From an uncultured Bacteroidota bacterium (GTDB taxonomy: Bacteria > Bacteroidota > Bacteroidia > Flavobacteriales > Flavobacteriaceae): a DNA stretch of 64,000 bases. The stretch is taken from NCBI GenBank assembly GCA_902561795.1, contig CACERG010000002.1, positions 1-64,000 of the forward strand, given 5' to 3'. Shown here in pieces: positions 28,642-36,367 of the stretch. The notes below the pieces were generated by a model. The model ran no database searches. It worked only from the letters and a program-made list of their open reading frames with translations, and had not been told where the DNA came from. Position numbers and translations under genes: made by a program. Each line of letters starts with the position of its first letter. Position 1 is the stretch's first letter.

Positions 28642-29595
28642 TTACAATGTCTGTTCTTTAATTTTATATTCACTAGTAGTCTTTCTGTTTTTTAGAATAA
28701 TTTCACCTAAAAAACCTGCTATAAAAAATTGGCTACCTAACAACATTAAAGTAAGAGAAATATAGAATTCTGGGCGACTAGTGATTAATCTCGCCTCTTT
28801 AAATAAAAAAAGTTTTTCAAATCCAAGATAAGCTGTAAATGCAAAACCAATAAGAAGCATAAAGCTGCCCCATAAACCAAAAAAGTGCATTGGTCTTTTA
28901 CCAAACTTATTTATAAACCAAATAGTTAGAAGGTCAAAAAAACCTCTAAAAAAACGGTCTGAACCAAATTTAGTTTTTCCAAACTGACGTGCTTGGTGTT
29001 TTACAATTTGCTCTCCAATTTTATTAAACCCCTCTTGTGCAGCAAGAACTGGAATAAACCGATGCATTTCACCATAAATATTAATAGTTTTTGCTACCTC
29101 TTTTTTGTAGGCTTTTATGCCACAGTTAAAATCGTGTAATTTTATTCCTGAAACACATCTCGCTGCCCAATTAAAAAGTTTAGAGGGTAAGTTTTTAAAT
29201 AAAATGGAATCATATCGTTTTTTTTTCCAACCCGATATTAGATCATAACCATCATCTAGAAGATCAATCATTTTAGTTATCTCTTCAGGTGAATCCTGAA
29301 GATCTGCGTCGAGTGTTACAATAAAATCACCTCTTGCACTTTTAAAGCCAGCGTGTAAAGCTTGTGACTTTCCATAATTTTTTGTGAATCTAATACCGCT
29401 TATGTTTTTGAACTTTTTAGATAGCTCAATAATTATACCCCATGAAGAGTCTTCGCTACCATCATCTACAAAAATAATTTCAAAACTAAATCCGCATCCT
29501 TTAAGCGATTCAAAAATCCAATTACTAAGTTTTACTAACGATTCCTCCTCATTTAAAAGAGGAACTACAATAGAAACTAAAGTAGAATTTTGCAT
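28642..29595 (-). CDS. Glycosyltransferase family 2 (dolichyl/undecaprenyl-phosphate sugar transferase type)
   Basis: A 317-residue GT2 enzyme. The GT-A domain starts 'VSIVVPLLNEEESL', has 'FVDDGSEDSSW' and the metal-binding 'TLDADLQDSPEEI', and is followed by two C-terminal membrane helices, the arrangement of GtrB/ArnC/DPM1-like enzymes that load a sugar onto a polyprenyl phosphate. Its stop directly precedes the mutase start, with DUF4199 upstream on the same strand. Together these suggest a polyprenyl-linked sugar made at the inner membrane. Sugar identity is unknown. Confidence 0.93.
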   Translation of the reverse strand: MQNSTLVSIVVPLLNEEESLVKLSNWIFESLKGCGFSFEIIFVDDGSEDSSWGIIIELSKKFKNISGIRFTKNYGKSQALHAGFKSARGDFIVTLDADLQDSPEEITKMIDLLDDGYDLISGWKKKRYDSILFKNLPSKLFNWAARCVSGIKLHDFNCGIKAYKKEVAKTINIYGEMHRFIPVLAAQEGFNKIGEQIVKHQARQFGKTKFGSDRFFRGFFDLLTIWFINKFGKRPMHFFGLWGSFMLLIGFAFTAYLGFEKLFLFKEARLITSRPEFYISLTLMLLGSQFFIAGFLGEIILKNRKTTSEYKIKEQTL

Positions 29596-29619
29596 ATTAG
29601 CAAAATTACAAAATTTGGC

Positions 29620-30144
29620 TTACTCAGGTTTTGATTTTTTTACAATTAGGCCTCCAATTAGTGATATTACAAATCCAAAAAATAATGCAAAAATTATCTG
29701 TATAGCTGAAAAAATCAAAGGAGATGACATTTTTTTTTGAATAGATCTGACACTTTCAAGGGCTTCCTTTGGCATTTCAGGGTTTTGAATCCGCATATTC
29801 TCAATAGTCAAATCTAAAGACTTATTCATGGTTTCTGGATCCAAAAAATTTATTAAAATTTGGGTATATATAATACTTATAATTGCAGATACAAGAGAAA
29901 TTCCTAATCCAATTTTCAAAGCTTCACTTAGGGAAATAAAACCTTCATTAGCTTTTTTAAACTGAATAAAGCCGTAAATAAGAATTCCGATCATAATAAT
30001 TAAGGATATCATTCCTGCAGTAGTATCATTTTTATAATGCATATCAAAAAAGTATAGCATAAGTTGGAATACAACCGAGGTTAGACCTAAAATTATACCG
30101 AAGTTGATTACAATTGTTTTAATTGAAGTAGATGATTCACCCAT
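29620..30144 (-). CDS. DUF4199 membrane protein
   Basis: A 174-residue protein with four predicted membrane helices, two at the N-terminus, one in the middle and one at the C-terminus, plus the conserved 'GFISLSEALKIGLGISLVSAI' segment typical of DUF4199, a Bacteroidota-specific family of unknown function. A polar loop of about 40 residues (rich in Glu, Met and Asn) lies between helices three and four. It is the first gene of the run leading through the GT2, mutase and ABC exporter genes, only 24 bases from the glycosyltransferase, a neighbourhood often seen in this phylum. Confidence 0.85.
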   Translation of the reverse strand: MGESSTSIKTIVINFGIILGLTSVVFQLMLYFFDMHYKNDTTAGMISLIIMIGILIYGFIQFKKANEGFISLSEALKIGLGISLVSAIISIIYTQILINFLDPETMNKSLDLTIENMRIQNPEMPKEALESVRSIQKKMSSPLIFSAIQIIFALFFGFVISLIGGLIVKKSKPE

Positions 30145-30239
30145 AATTTATTAATTATAATTCATTTCGAAATTAAAAAAAAAACATGGGTTTGATGTTT
30201 TTAAAAAAATAAAATTAAATTTACACTCTAATTAATAAA

Positions 30240-30491
30240 ATGAAATCAAATATCCATCCAGACAACTACAGGCTGGTAGCCTTTAAAGATATGTCAAATG
30301 ACAACGTTTTTATTACAAAATCAACTGCAAACTCGAAAGAAACTATTGAAGTTGATGGGGTTAAGTATCCTTTGGTAAAACTCGAAATATCAAGAACTTC
30401 TCATCCCTATTATACTGGTAAATCTAAATTAGTAGATACTGCTGGGCGTATTGATAAGTTTAAAAACAAATATTCAAAGTTTAAGAAGTAA
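30240..30491 (+). CDS. rpmE2: 50S ribosomal protein L31, type B
   Basis: An 83-residue protein matching L31 of the zinc-free type B: '[17 protein letters not shown]' at the start, '[32 protein letters not shown]' in the body, and no cysteine pair. Type B forms replace the zinc-containing L31 in many bacteria under zinc limitation but are the only form in many Bacteroidota. It is transcribed alone, divergent from DUF4199 and convergent with the lipoprotein gene that ends four bases away. Confidence 0.97.
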   Translation: MKSNIHPDNYRLVAFKDMSNDNVFITKSTANSKETIEVDGVKYPLVKLEISRTSHPYYTGKSKLVDTAGRIDKFKNKYSKFKK

Positions 30492-30494
30492 TAT

Positions 30495-32114
30495 CTAATT
30501 TCTAGCACTTATTTTTTTTACGTTTTTTAATACTAATAAGTTGATAGGATTTATTTCCATCCCCTCAATATCTTTTTGGACAAAACGCACAACTTGATCA
30601 TAATAAAGTGGTATGATTGGGAAATCACTAAAAGCTAATGAATCCATTTGCTTATATTTTTTAAAACGTAAAGAATCTGAGATAATTACTAATGAATTTT
30701 TATACATTTTATCAAAGTTTAGGTTTTTATAATGCGTGTAATTTGGACCACTAGGTGAAAAGTTAATACTGTTAAAAAGCGAAAGATAGTTTTCGGCATC
30801 TGGATAATCTGCTATCCAACTAGCTCTGAAAAGTTCAAGTTTTCCTGAAGATTTAGCTTGACGTAATGATGCTGTTGGCATTACATCAATTTTAATTTCG
30901 ACACCAATTTTTTGAAACTCTCTTTGTAGATATTCACATAAGTTTAAATAATTAGAATCGGTAGCTAATTTTATAGAAGGCCTCTCTCCAGTCTCTTTTA
31001 TATAATTTTCCACTAATCTTTTTGCTAATTTAGGATCATATTTAATTTCATCATTACTAGTCCCAGGAAGCCCCTTGGGGATAAAGCCTTTTTTCGCTGG
31101 ATAACCTATATTATTTCTTAAGAATGCCACCATCAATTTTCTATCAAATCCTATGTTAAGTGCTTTTCTTATGTTTTTAGATTTGATTGCTGGGTTTTTA
31201 CTACCTAGAAAAATACCTATATATTCGGAATTTAAATAAGGTCCCTTAAGCATATTTATTTTTTCAAAGTATTTACTTCGCAAAGTTCCATCATAATCAA
31301 GTAGTTCATCTTTGTATGACGCATCTAGGGAATTTATAAAATCAAACTTTCCCTGTAAAAAAAGCATAAATTCACTCTGAATATCTGGAATAAATCTTAC
31401 TGAGATTGCATCAAGAAAAGGTAATTTATTGCCGCTTACATCTTTTTCAAAATATTTTTGATTTTTTAATAAAACTAATTTTACATTTTCATCCCATCTC
31501 TTAAAATAAAAAGGACCAGTACCTATTGGGTTGGATCTGAAATTCACTCCATAATAAGTGGTTATTTCCTTTGGTACAACAGAACAATAGCGCATTGTGA
31601 GAAGTCCCAAAAAGGCCGGGAATGGATTTTTTAGGGTAATAGTTAAAATATCTTCTGCTGTTGCTTCGTAATTTTCTACATTCAGGAGAACCCAACTCCC
31701 AGGCGATGCAACAACAGGATCTTTTAAACGATCAAAACTGAAAACAAAATCCTTAGCCTCTACTCTTCTTGTTTTTTTTTCTCCAAAAATTGGTGATTCA
31801 TGAAAGTAAACATCATTACGAAGATAAAATGTATAAGTTAGACCATCAGAACTTATTGACCAGGAGCTAGCGATCTCTGGTTCGATATTTAAATCTTTAT
31901 TCAATTGAACTAAACCATTAAATAATTGATTAATTGGCCATATGTTTTGTGGATTTCTTGAAAATGCTGGATCAAGGGATGTAACATTTCTGTGCTCATT
32001 ATAACGAAATACCGTTCTATTTTCGATATTTTTTGTGTTATTACAACTTAATAGAAAAAAAAATAATGCCAGGTAGAGATAAACCAAATATTGAATAGAA
32101 AGTAGCTTAGGCAT
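30495..32114 (-). CDS. ABC transporter substrate-binding lipoprotein, family 5 (peptide type)
   Basis: A 539-residue lipoprotein with signal sequence and lipobox 'LFFFLLSCNN'. The body follows the SBP_bac_5 (OppA/DppA) fold: 'SLDPAFSRNPQNIWPINQLFNGLVQLNKDL' early region, 'YTFYLRNDVYFHESP', 'VEAKDFVFSFDRLKDP', 'NPIGTGPFYF' and 'RKALNIGFDRKLMVAFL'. Family members bind oligopeptides or related solutes in the periplasm for an ABC importer. No permease or ATPase genes lie beside it, so it is an orphan here. Divergent from mtaB across a 49-base spacer. Confidence 0.9.
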   Translation of the reverse strand: MPKLLSIQYLVYLYLALFFFLLSCNNTKNIENRTVFRYNEHRNVTSLDPAFSRNPQNIWPINQLFNGLVQLNKDLNIEPEIASSWSISSDGLTYTFYLRNDVYFHESPIFGEKKTRRVEAKDFVFSFDRLKDPVVASPGSWVLLNVENYEATAEDILTITLKNPFPAFLGLLTMRYCSVVPKEITTYYGVNFRSNPIGTGPFYFKRWDENVKLVLLKNQKYFEKDVSGNKLPFLDAISVRFIPDIQSEFMLFLQGKFDFINSLDASYKDELLDYDGTLRSKYFEKINMLKGPYLNSEYIGIFLGSKNPAIKSKNIRKALNIGFDRKLMVAFLRNNIGYPAKKGFIPKGLPGTSNDEIKYDPKLAKRLVENYIKETGERPSIKLATDSNYLNLCEYLQREFQKIGVEIKIDVMPTASLRQAKSSGKLELFRASWIADYPDAENYLSLFNSINFSPSGPNYTHYKNLNFDKMYKNSLVIISDSLRFKKYKQMDSLAFSDFPIIPLYYDQVVRFVQKDIEGMEINPINLLVLKNVKKISARN

Positions 32115-32128
32115 CTAAATTTTGTTAA

Positions 32129-32136
32129 TATATTTG
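32129..32136 (+). promoter_or_regulatory. Candidate promoter -7 element for mtaB
   Basis: TATATTTG matches the Bacteroidota -7 consensus TAnnTTTG exactly, 27 bases before the mtaB ATG in a 49-base divergent spacer. No clear TTG -33 element was found at the expected distance, so this is tentative. Confidence 0.4.
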
Positions 32137-32163
32137 CCCTGAATTTACGGCTTTAAAACGGTT

Positions 32164-33516
32164 ATGGAAAAAATTGCTCCTTTTCAAGATAAAAAAAATA
32201 TAAACTTTATAAAAGTTGCTTTTTACACTCTTGGTTGTAAAGTCAATTTTTCTGAAACATCAACTATTTCTAGAGAATTTACTTCTTCACACTATCAGGT
32301 TGTTTCATTTACTTCTTTTGCAGATTTATATGTTATTAATACTTGTTCAGTTACTGAGAATGCTGATAAAGAGCTTAGTTTTCTGGTTAAAAAAGCCCTT
32401 AAAAAAAATCCAAATGCATTTATCGCTGTTATCGGATGTTACGCTCAATTAAAGCCACATGAAATTGCCTCTTTAGATGGTGTAGATTTAGTTCTTGGAG
32501 CAACCGAAAAATTTCAAATAATTGAATTCGTTCAGAACCTTGAAAAAAATAAATCAACACAAGTATATTCCTGTGAAATTGAGGAAGCCAATTTTTATCA
32601 GACTAGTTATTCCATAAATGAAAGATCGAGAGCTTTCTTAAAAATTCAAGATGGTTGTGATTACAAATGTTCATATTGTACTATTCCAAAAGCAAGAGGA
32701 ATTTCTAGAAGTGATTCTTTATTAAATATAATTAATAATGCCCAAAAAATTGCTGATTCCGGTTTAAAAGAAATTGTTCTTACAGGAGTCAACATAGGTG
32801 ATTATGGTAAAGGTGAGTTTGGTAACAAAAAACATGAGCATACATTTTTAGATCTTGTTAAAGCCTTAGAAAATTTAAAATCTGTTTATCGTTTTCGTAT
32901 ATCATCAATTGAACCTAACCTATTGAGTGAAGATATTATCAAGTTCATTGCAAATAGTAAGCGTTTTGTTCCACATTTCCATATTCCATTGCAAAGTGGT
33001 AGTGACAAAATTTTAAAAAGTATGAAACGAAGATATTTATCTTCTCTATACTCTGAAAAAATAAAGCAAATTAGATCCTTAATTCCAGATGCATGTATAG
33101 GTGCTGACGTAATAGTAGGTTATCCAAGTGAAACAGATGAAGATTTTTTAGAGACTTATAACTACATTTCTGGGTTAGAAATTTCTTATCTCCATGTTTT
33201 CACTTATTCAGAAAGGGCTAATACAGATGCAATTAAAATAAAACACAAAGTGGATAAATTAACTCAAAATAAACGAAGTAAAATGTTGAGATCATTATCC
33301 ATAAAAAAACGTCGGTGTTTTTATGAATCCCAGCTTGGGAAAAATTATGAAGTTTTATTTGAAAGTGAGAACAAAAAAGGCTACATAACTGGTTTCACAG
33401 AAAATTATATTAGGGTACGGACACCTTGGAATCCAGCACTGACAAATACTTTGCTAAAAGTAAAGTTGGATAGAATTGATGATGAAGGATTCGTTAGGAT
33501 TAAAAATTATACTTAG
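32164..33516 (+). CDS. mtaB: tRNA t6A37 methylthiotransferase MtaB
   Basis: A 450-residue radical-SAM methylthiotransferase that converts t6A37 to ms2t6A37 in tRNA. Seen: UPF0004 domain with cluster cysteines in 'TLGCKVNFSE' (Cys25), 'INTCSVTENAD' (Cys61) and 'IGCYAQ' (Cys92); radical-SAM motif 'CDYKCSYC' (Cys165, 169, 172); and 'HIPLQSGSDKILKSMKR'. 'LGCKVN' and 'SVTENAD' separate MtaB from MiaB and RimO, and length agrees. The first Met precedes a short extension before the domain. The stop overlaps that of a convergent GNAT gene. Confidence 0.95.
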   Translation: MEKIAPFQDKKNINFIKVAFYTLGCKVNFSETSTISREFTSSHYQVVSFTSFADLYVINTCSVTENADKELSFLVKKALKKNPNAFIAVIGCYAQLKPHEIASLDGVDLVLGATEKFQIIEFVQNLEKNKSTQVYSCEIEEANFYQTSYSINERSRAFLKIQDGCDYKCSYCTIPKARGISRSDSLLNIINNAQKIADSGLKEIVLTGVNIGDYGKGEFGNKKHEHTFLDLVKALENLKSVYRFRISSIEPNLLSEDIIKFIANSKRFVPHFHIPLQSGSDKILKSMKRRYLSSLYSEKIKQIRSLIPDACIGADVIVGYPSETDEDFLETYNYISGLEISYLHVFTYSERANTDAIKIKHKVDKLTQNKRSKMLRSLSIKKRRCFYESQLGKNYEVLFESENKKGYITGFTENYIRVRTPWNPALTNTLLKVKLDRIDDEGFVRIKNYT

Positions 33517-33812
33517 AGTTTTATCCCCACTGGAAGCAGTTGTTTATATCTCCGATTAGTTCTTACAAATCTTGCTATTTTGGGTGAGGTTGGAACAACC
33601 CTTAAATTTTTTTCAGAAATAAATTCAAGAACCTTGATAATAAAGGCTTCTTCTAGTTCTTTATTTTCAATTTTTTTAGGGATGTGTAATTTCGTAAGAA
33701 AAATTTTTCTCTCTTGTTCAGAGTACTCTATTCTTGCCAGACTATCTTCAATTTTAACTTCAAACTGTCTTAGGAACTCGTTATTTATCAAAGTTAAATT
33801 CTCCATAATCAC
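33513..33812 (-). CDS. Small GNAT-type N-acetyltransferase (YjdJ/NATD1-like), divergent
   Basis: A 99-residue protein with the minimal GNAT layout of the YjdJ/NATD1 group: beta strands around 'FEVKIEDSLARIEYSEQERKI', then 'FLTKLHIPKKIENKELEEAFIIKVLEFISEKNLRVVPTSPKIARFVRTN'. The last part lines up with the family's 'GLKVVPxCpfVaxyvrrhpey' ending. The usual acetyl-CoA loop (RGxGxA/G) is not recognisable; 'IENKELEEA' stands in its place, so activity is doubtful. Acceptor substrate unknown. Convergent with mtaB with overlapping stops. Confidence 0.72.
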   Translation of the reverse strand: MIMENLTLINNEFLRQFEVKIEDSLARIEYSEQERKIFLTKLHIPKKIENKELEEAFIIKVLEFISEKNLRVVPTSPKIARFVRTNRRYKQLLPVGIKL

Positions 33813-33843
33813 AATACTTGATTATTTATTTGATGTAGTTGTT

Positions 33844-33851
33844 TAAATTTG
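33844..33851 (+). promoter_or_regulatory. Candidate promoter for the hydrolase/transglycosylase pair
   Basis: TAAATTTG matches TAnnTTTG, with a TTG at 33818-33820 (spacer 23 bases) as a possible -33 element. It lies 60 bases upstream of the alpha/beta hydrolase ATG in an otherwise featureless AT-rich spacer. Confidence 0.4.
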
Positions 33852-33911
33852 TTTTTAGGGATTGCTAAAATACAAAAAATAACAAACAATTAAATGATTT
33901 GAATTGACAAA

Positions 33912-34565
33912 ATGACACCAATTCATATATATTGTATGCCTGGAATGGCTGCAAGTCCAAAAATTTTTGAATATTTAAAATTTCCTACGAATTTTCAAAT
34001 TCATCTTTTGAGTTGGATTCCACCTATAAAGGACGAGCCTCTTAGTGTTTATGCAAAAAGAATGTGTAAACGCGTCATCCACAAAAATCCAATTCTTTTG
34101 GGTGTTTCCTTTGGGGGAATATTGGTTCAGGAAATGGCTAAATATGTTTCAGTTAATAAAATAGTTATAGTATCAAGTATAAAATCTAAGGAAGAACTCC
34201 CATTACCTATGAAAATGGCAAAGAGAACTAATGCGCATAAACTTCTTCCAACACAATGGATTGAAAATATTGATAATTTAGCAATTTTTGCATTTGGTAA
34301 AGGGATTAAAAAGCGTGTTGCACTTTATCAAAGATATCTTTCAGAGCGAAATTCAGAATATTTAGATTGGGCAATTAATGCATTGGTTTGTTGGGATCAA
34401 ATTAAATTTTCAAAAAAACTTGTACATATTCATGGAGACTCTGACTCTGTTTTTCCAATAAAAAACCTTATTAATCCTATTTTCAAAATCAAAGGAGGAC
34501 ATGCAATCATAATTACAGAATCAATTTGGTTCAATAAAGAATTACCAGCATTACTTCAAAAATGA
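33912..34565 (+). CDS. Alpha/beta hydrolase
   Basis: A 217-residue, probably cytoplasmic hydrolase with a complete candidate triad: nucleophile elbow 'GVSFGG' (Ser66), acid in 'HGDSDSVFP' (Asp176 or Asp178) and 'GGHAII' (His197). It has no signal peptide and is shorter than typical esterases, with a reduced cap region. The substrate is unknown. Its TGA overlaps the ATG of the lytic transglycosylase gene (ATGA), so the two are co-translated. Confidence 0.85.
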   Translation: MTPIHIYCMPGMAASPKIFEYLKFPTNFQIHLLSWIPPIKDEPLSVYAKRMCKRVIHKNPILLGVSFGGILVQEMAKYVSVNKIVIVSSIKSKEELPLPMKMAKRTNAHKLLPTQWIENIDNLAIFAFGKGIKKRVALYQRYLSERNSEYLDWAINALVCWDQIKFSKKLVHIHGDSDSVFPIKNLINPIFKIKGGHAIIITESIWFNKELPALLQK

Positions 34566-35503
34566 TTATTTTTAGTAAGATGAATTCTTTGATGGTTTCT
34601 ATTGTTAGGACTTATATTTTTCTGATTTTATTATCTTTTGTCTTTATCTTTCGTGCAACAAGTCAAGAATATGAAGTTACTCCAATACAGAATTATAAAA
34701 ATACTCTAAATGTTTTTGCACTTAAACCGCCTAACAATTTAAATTTTTGTGAAGAATATGTACCAATTAACTCTTCTGATATAAGAGAACGCTTTGATAG
34801 AGAATTATTGGTTAATACGTATTGGCAATCAAATATGATGCTCTTGATAAAAAGAGCGAATAAGTGGTTTCCTGTGATTGAAAAAATTTTAAATGAAGAA
34901 GGTATACCAGATGATTTTAAATATTTAGCAGTTATCGAAAGTGGTTTACAAAATTTACGTTCACCAAGAGGAGCAAAGGGATTATGGCAACTGATGCCTT
35001 CTACTGCAAAAGAGTTTGGTTTAGAGGTAAACAGTAATGTTGACGAGCGATATCATGTTGAAAAATCTACTCGAGTAGCTTGTCAATATTTAAAGAAGGC
35101 TAAAAATAAATTTGGAAATTGGACATTAGCAGCAGCCGCTTTTAATAGAGGAATTCATGGTATTCAAAAGGAATTACTTAGACAAAAAGTTAATAGTTAT
35201 TATGATCTTTTACTAAATGATGAAACTAAACGATATGTTTTCCGAATACTTGCAGTTAAAATTATCATGTCTAATCCTAAAAAGTATGGATATATTTTTG
35301 AACAATCTGATTTGTATGAACTCTCACCCTTTAGGATAATTAATTGGGATCTTCCAATTCAGAATATCGCTTCATTTGCTGAGGAACAAGGCATCAATTA
35401 CAAACTTCTGAAAATTTTTAACCCATGGTTAATACAAAATCATTTAAATAACAAGTCAAGAAAAAAATATCAGATAAAAATACCCTTAGTTTGTTGTGAT
35501 TAA
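34562..35503 (+). CDS. Lytic transglycosylase (SLT domain, MltD-like)
   Basis: A 313-residue exported muramidase-type enzyme that would cleave peptidoglycan glycan strands. A signal peptide ends near 'RATSQE'; the SLT domain has catalytic Glu126 in 'YLAVIESGLQNL', followed by 'SPRGAKGLWQLMPSTAKEFGL' and 'LAAAAFNRG'. The last 60 residues ('IASFAEEQGINYKLLKIFNPWL') resemble a single LysM-like segment in place of the multiple LysM repeats of MltD. ATG at 34562 overlaps the previous stop; an internal ATG at 34580 also precedes the signal sequence. Confidence 0.92.
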   Translation: MIIFSKMNSLMVSIVRTYIFLILLSFVFIFRATSQEYEVTPIQNYKNTLNVFALKPPNNLNFCEEYVPINSSDIRERFDRELLVNTYWQSNMMLLIKRANKWFPVIEKILNEEGIPDDFKYLAVIESGLQNLRSPRGAKGLWQLMPSTAKEFGLEVNSNVDERYHVEKSTRVACQYLKKAKNKFGNWTLAAAAFNRGIHGIQKELLRQKVNSYYDLLLNDETKRYVFRILAVKIIMSNPKKYGYIFEQSDLYELSPFRIINWDLPIQNIASFAEEQGINYKLLKIFNPWLIQNHLNNKSRKKYQIKIPLVCCD

Positions 35504-36027
35504 ATGCGTTTCATTTGTTGCTGAATAATTTTCATTTGACCTTTCAGCATGCCATGTTTGTCATGTTTTTTGGCCTCGTTTAATAGCTGCTGTGCTTCCC
35601 TTTTTCTTCTTTTTTGTAAATAAATACCTGCAAGACTCATCTTTGCCATAGCAAGGTCGTGATTCATAGATAATCCTAGTTTAATTGCCGTTTTGAAATA
35701 TCTTTCTGCTTGAGTAAGATTTTTTTGTGAATGAATAATTCCAAAGAGATAGTTATAATAACCCTGCTGTTTTCTAACCAAATTTCTTTCAATATTGGGT
35801 ATTCGCATTAACCACTTTTCAGTACCAATAAAGTCTTGTTTTCTCAATCTTAGAAAAGCTAAAAAAATGATTTCGTTTTTGAAATACAAAAGTATTAAAA
35901 GTCCTGAGACAATTATCATCATAATACCATTCCCGATATAATCGTCAATAAATAGATATATAGCATAGGTTAATGATAATGATGCTAAGAATAGTTTTAA
36001 AATTTTTGGAAACATTTTTTTTTTCAA
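35500..36027 (-). CDS. Membrane-anchored TPR-like protein of unknown function
   Basis: A 175-residue protein with two adjacent N-terminal membrane helices ('LFLASLSLTYAIYLF', 'GIMMIIVSGLLILLYF') and a C-terminal helical region that looks like two tetratricopeptide repeats ('NYLFGIIHSQKNLTQAERYFKTAIKLG', 'AMAKMSLAGIYLQKRRKREAQQLLNEA'). Such proteins usually act as scaffolds. The final 30 residues are strongly basic with Gln. The stop overlaps the convergent lytic transglycosylase stop by four bases. No function can be assigned. Confidence 0.78.
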   Translation of the reverse strand: MKKKMFPKILKLFLASLSLTYAIYLFIDDYIGNGIMMIIVSGLLILLYFKNEIIFLAFLRLRKQDFIGTEKWLMRIPNIERNLVRKQQGYYNYLFGIIHSQKNLTQAERYFKTAIKLGLSMNHDLAMAKMSLAGIYLQKRRKREAQQLLNEAKKHDKHGMLKGQMKIIQQQMKRI

Positions 36028-36066
36028 AGTTAAAAAAAAAGAAAAGCTAAATGTTTTTTATGATGG

Positions 36067-36096
36067 TTGGATGAAAAAAAAGTTGTCGTATATTTG
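36067..36096 (+). promoter_or_regulatory. Promoter of rpmH (TTG-N19-TATATTTG)
   Basis: TTG at 36067-36069 and TATATTTG at 36089-36096 are separated by 19 bases, a full match to the Bacteroidota housekeeping promoter pattern, 38 bases before the rpmH ATG. Confidence 0.7.
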
Positions 36097-36134
36097 GACC
36101 ACTTATGTTGACTTAAAATTCTGTCAAAACAATT

Positions 36135-36293
36135 ATGAAAAGAACATTCCAACCCTCGAAGAGGAAAAGAAAAAATAAGCATGGTTTTAGAGAAAGGATG
36201 GCTACAGCTAGTGGGAGAAAAGTTCTTTCTTCCAGACGTGCAAAGGGCAGAAAAAAGTTGTCAGTTTCTTCTGAACCAAGACACAAAAAATAA
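36135..36293 (+). CDS. rpmH: 50S ribosomal protein L34
   Basis: A 52-residue, highly basic protein missed by the ORF track: begins '[22 protein letters not shown]' in three-part L34 style and ends '[19 protein letters not shown]'. The '[23 protein letters not shown]' core is characteristic of L34. ATG at 36135, TAA at 36291-36293. It has its own promoter and is closed by a strong intrinsic terminator 22 bases downstream. The usual rpmH neighbours (rnpA, dnaA) are absent; that is common in this phylum. Confidence 0.98.
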   Translation: MKRTFQPSKRKRKNKHGFRERMATASGRKVLSSRRAKGRKKLSVSSEPRHKK

Positions 36294-36314
36294 ATGACAA
36301 AATATTATTTTCAT

Positions 36315-36352
36315 AAAGGTGTTACTTTTTTTATAGGTAACACCTTTTTTTT
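36315..36352 (+). terminator. Intrinsic terminator between rpmH and carB
   Basis: AAAGGTGTTAC (36315-36325) pairs perfectly with GTAACACCTTT (36337-36347) around an 11-base loop, followed by further T residues to give a run of eight. Only 15 bases separate the T run from the carB ATG, so it may also act as an attenuator. Confidence 0.9.
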
Positions 36353-36367
36353 ATTTAAATTATAAAC

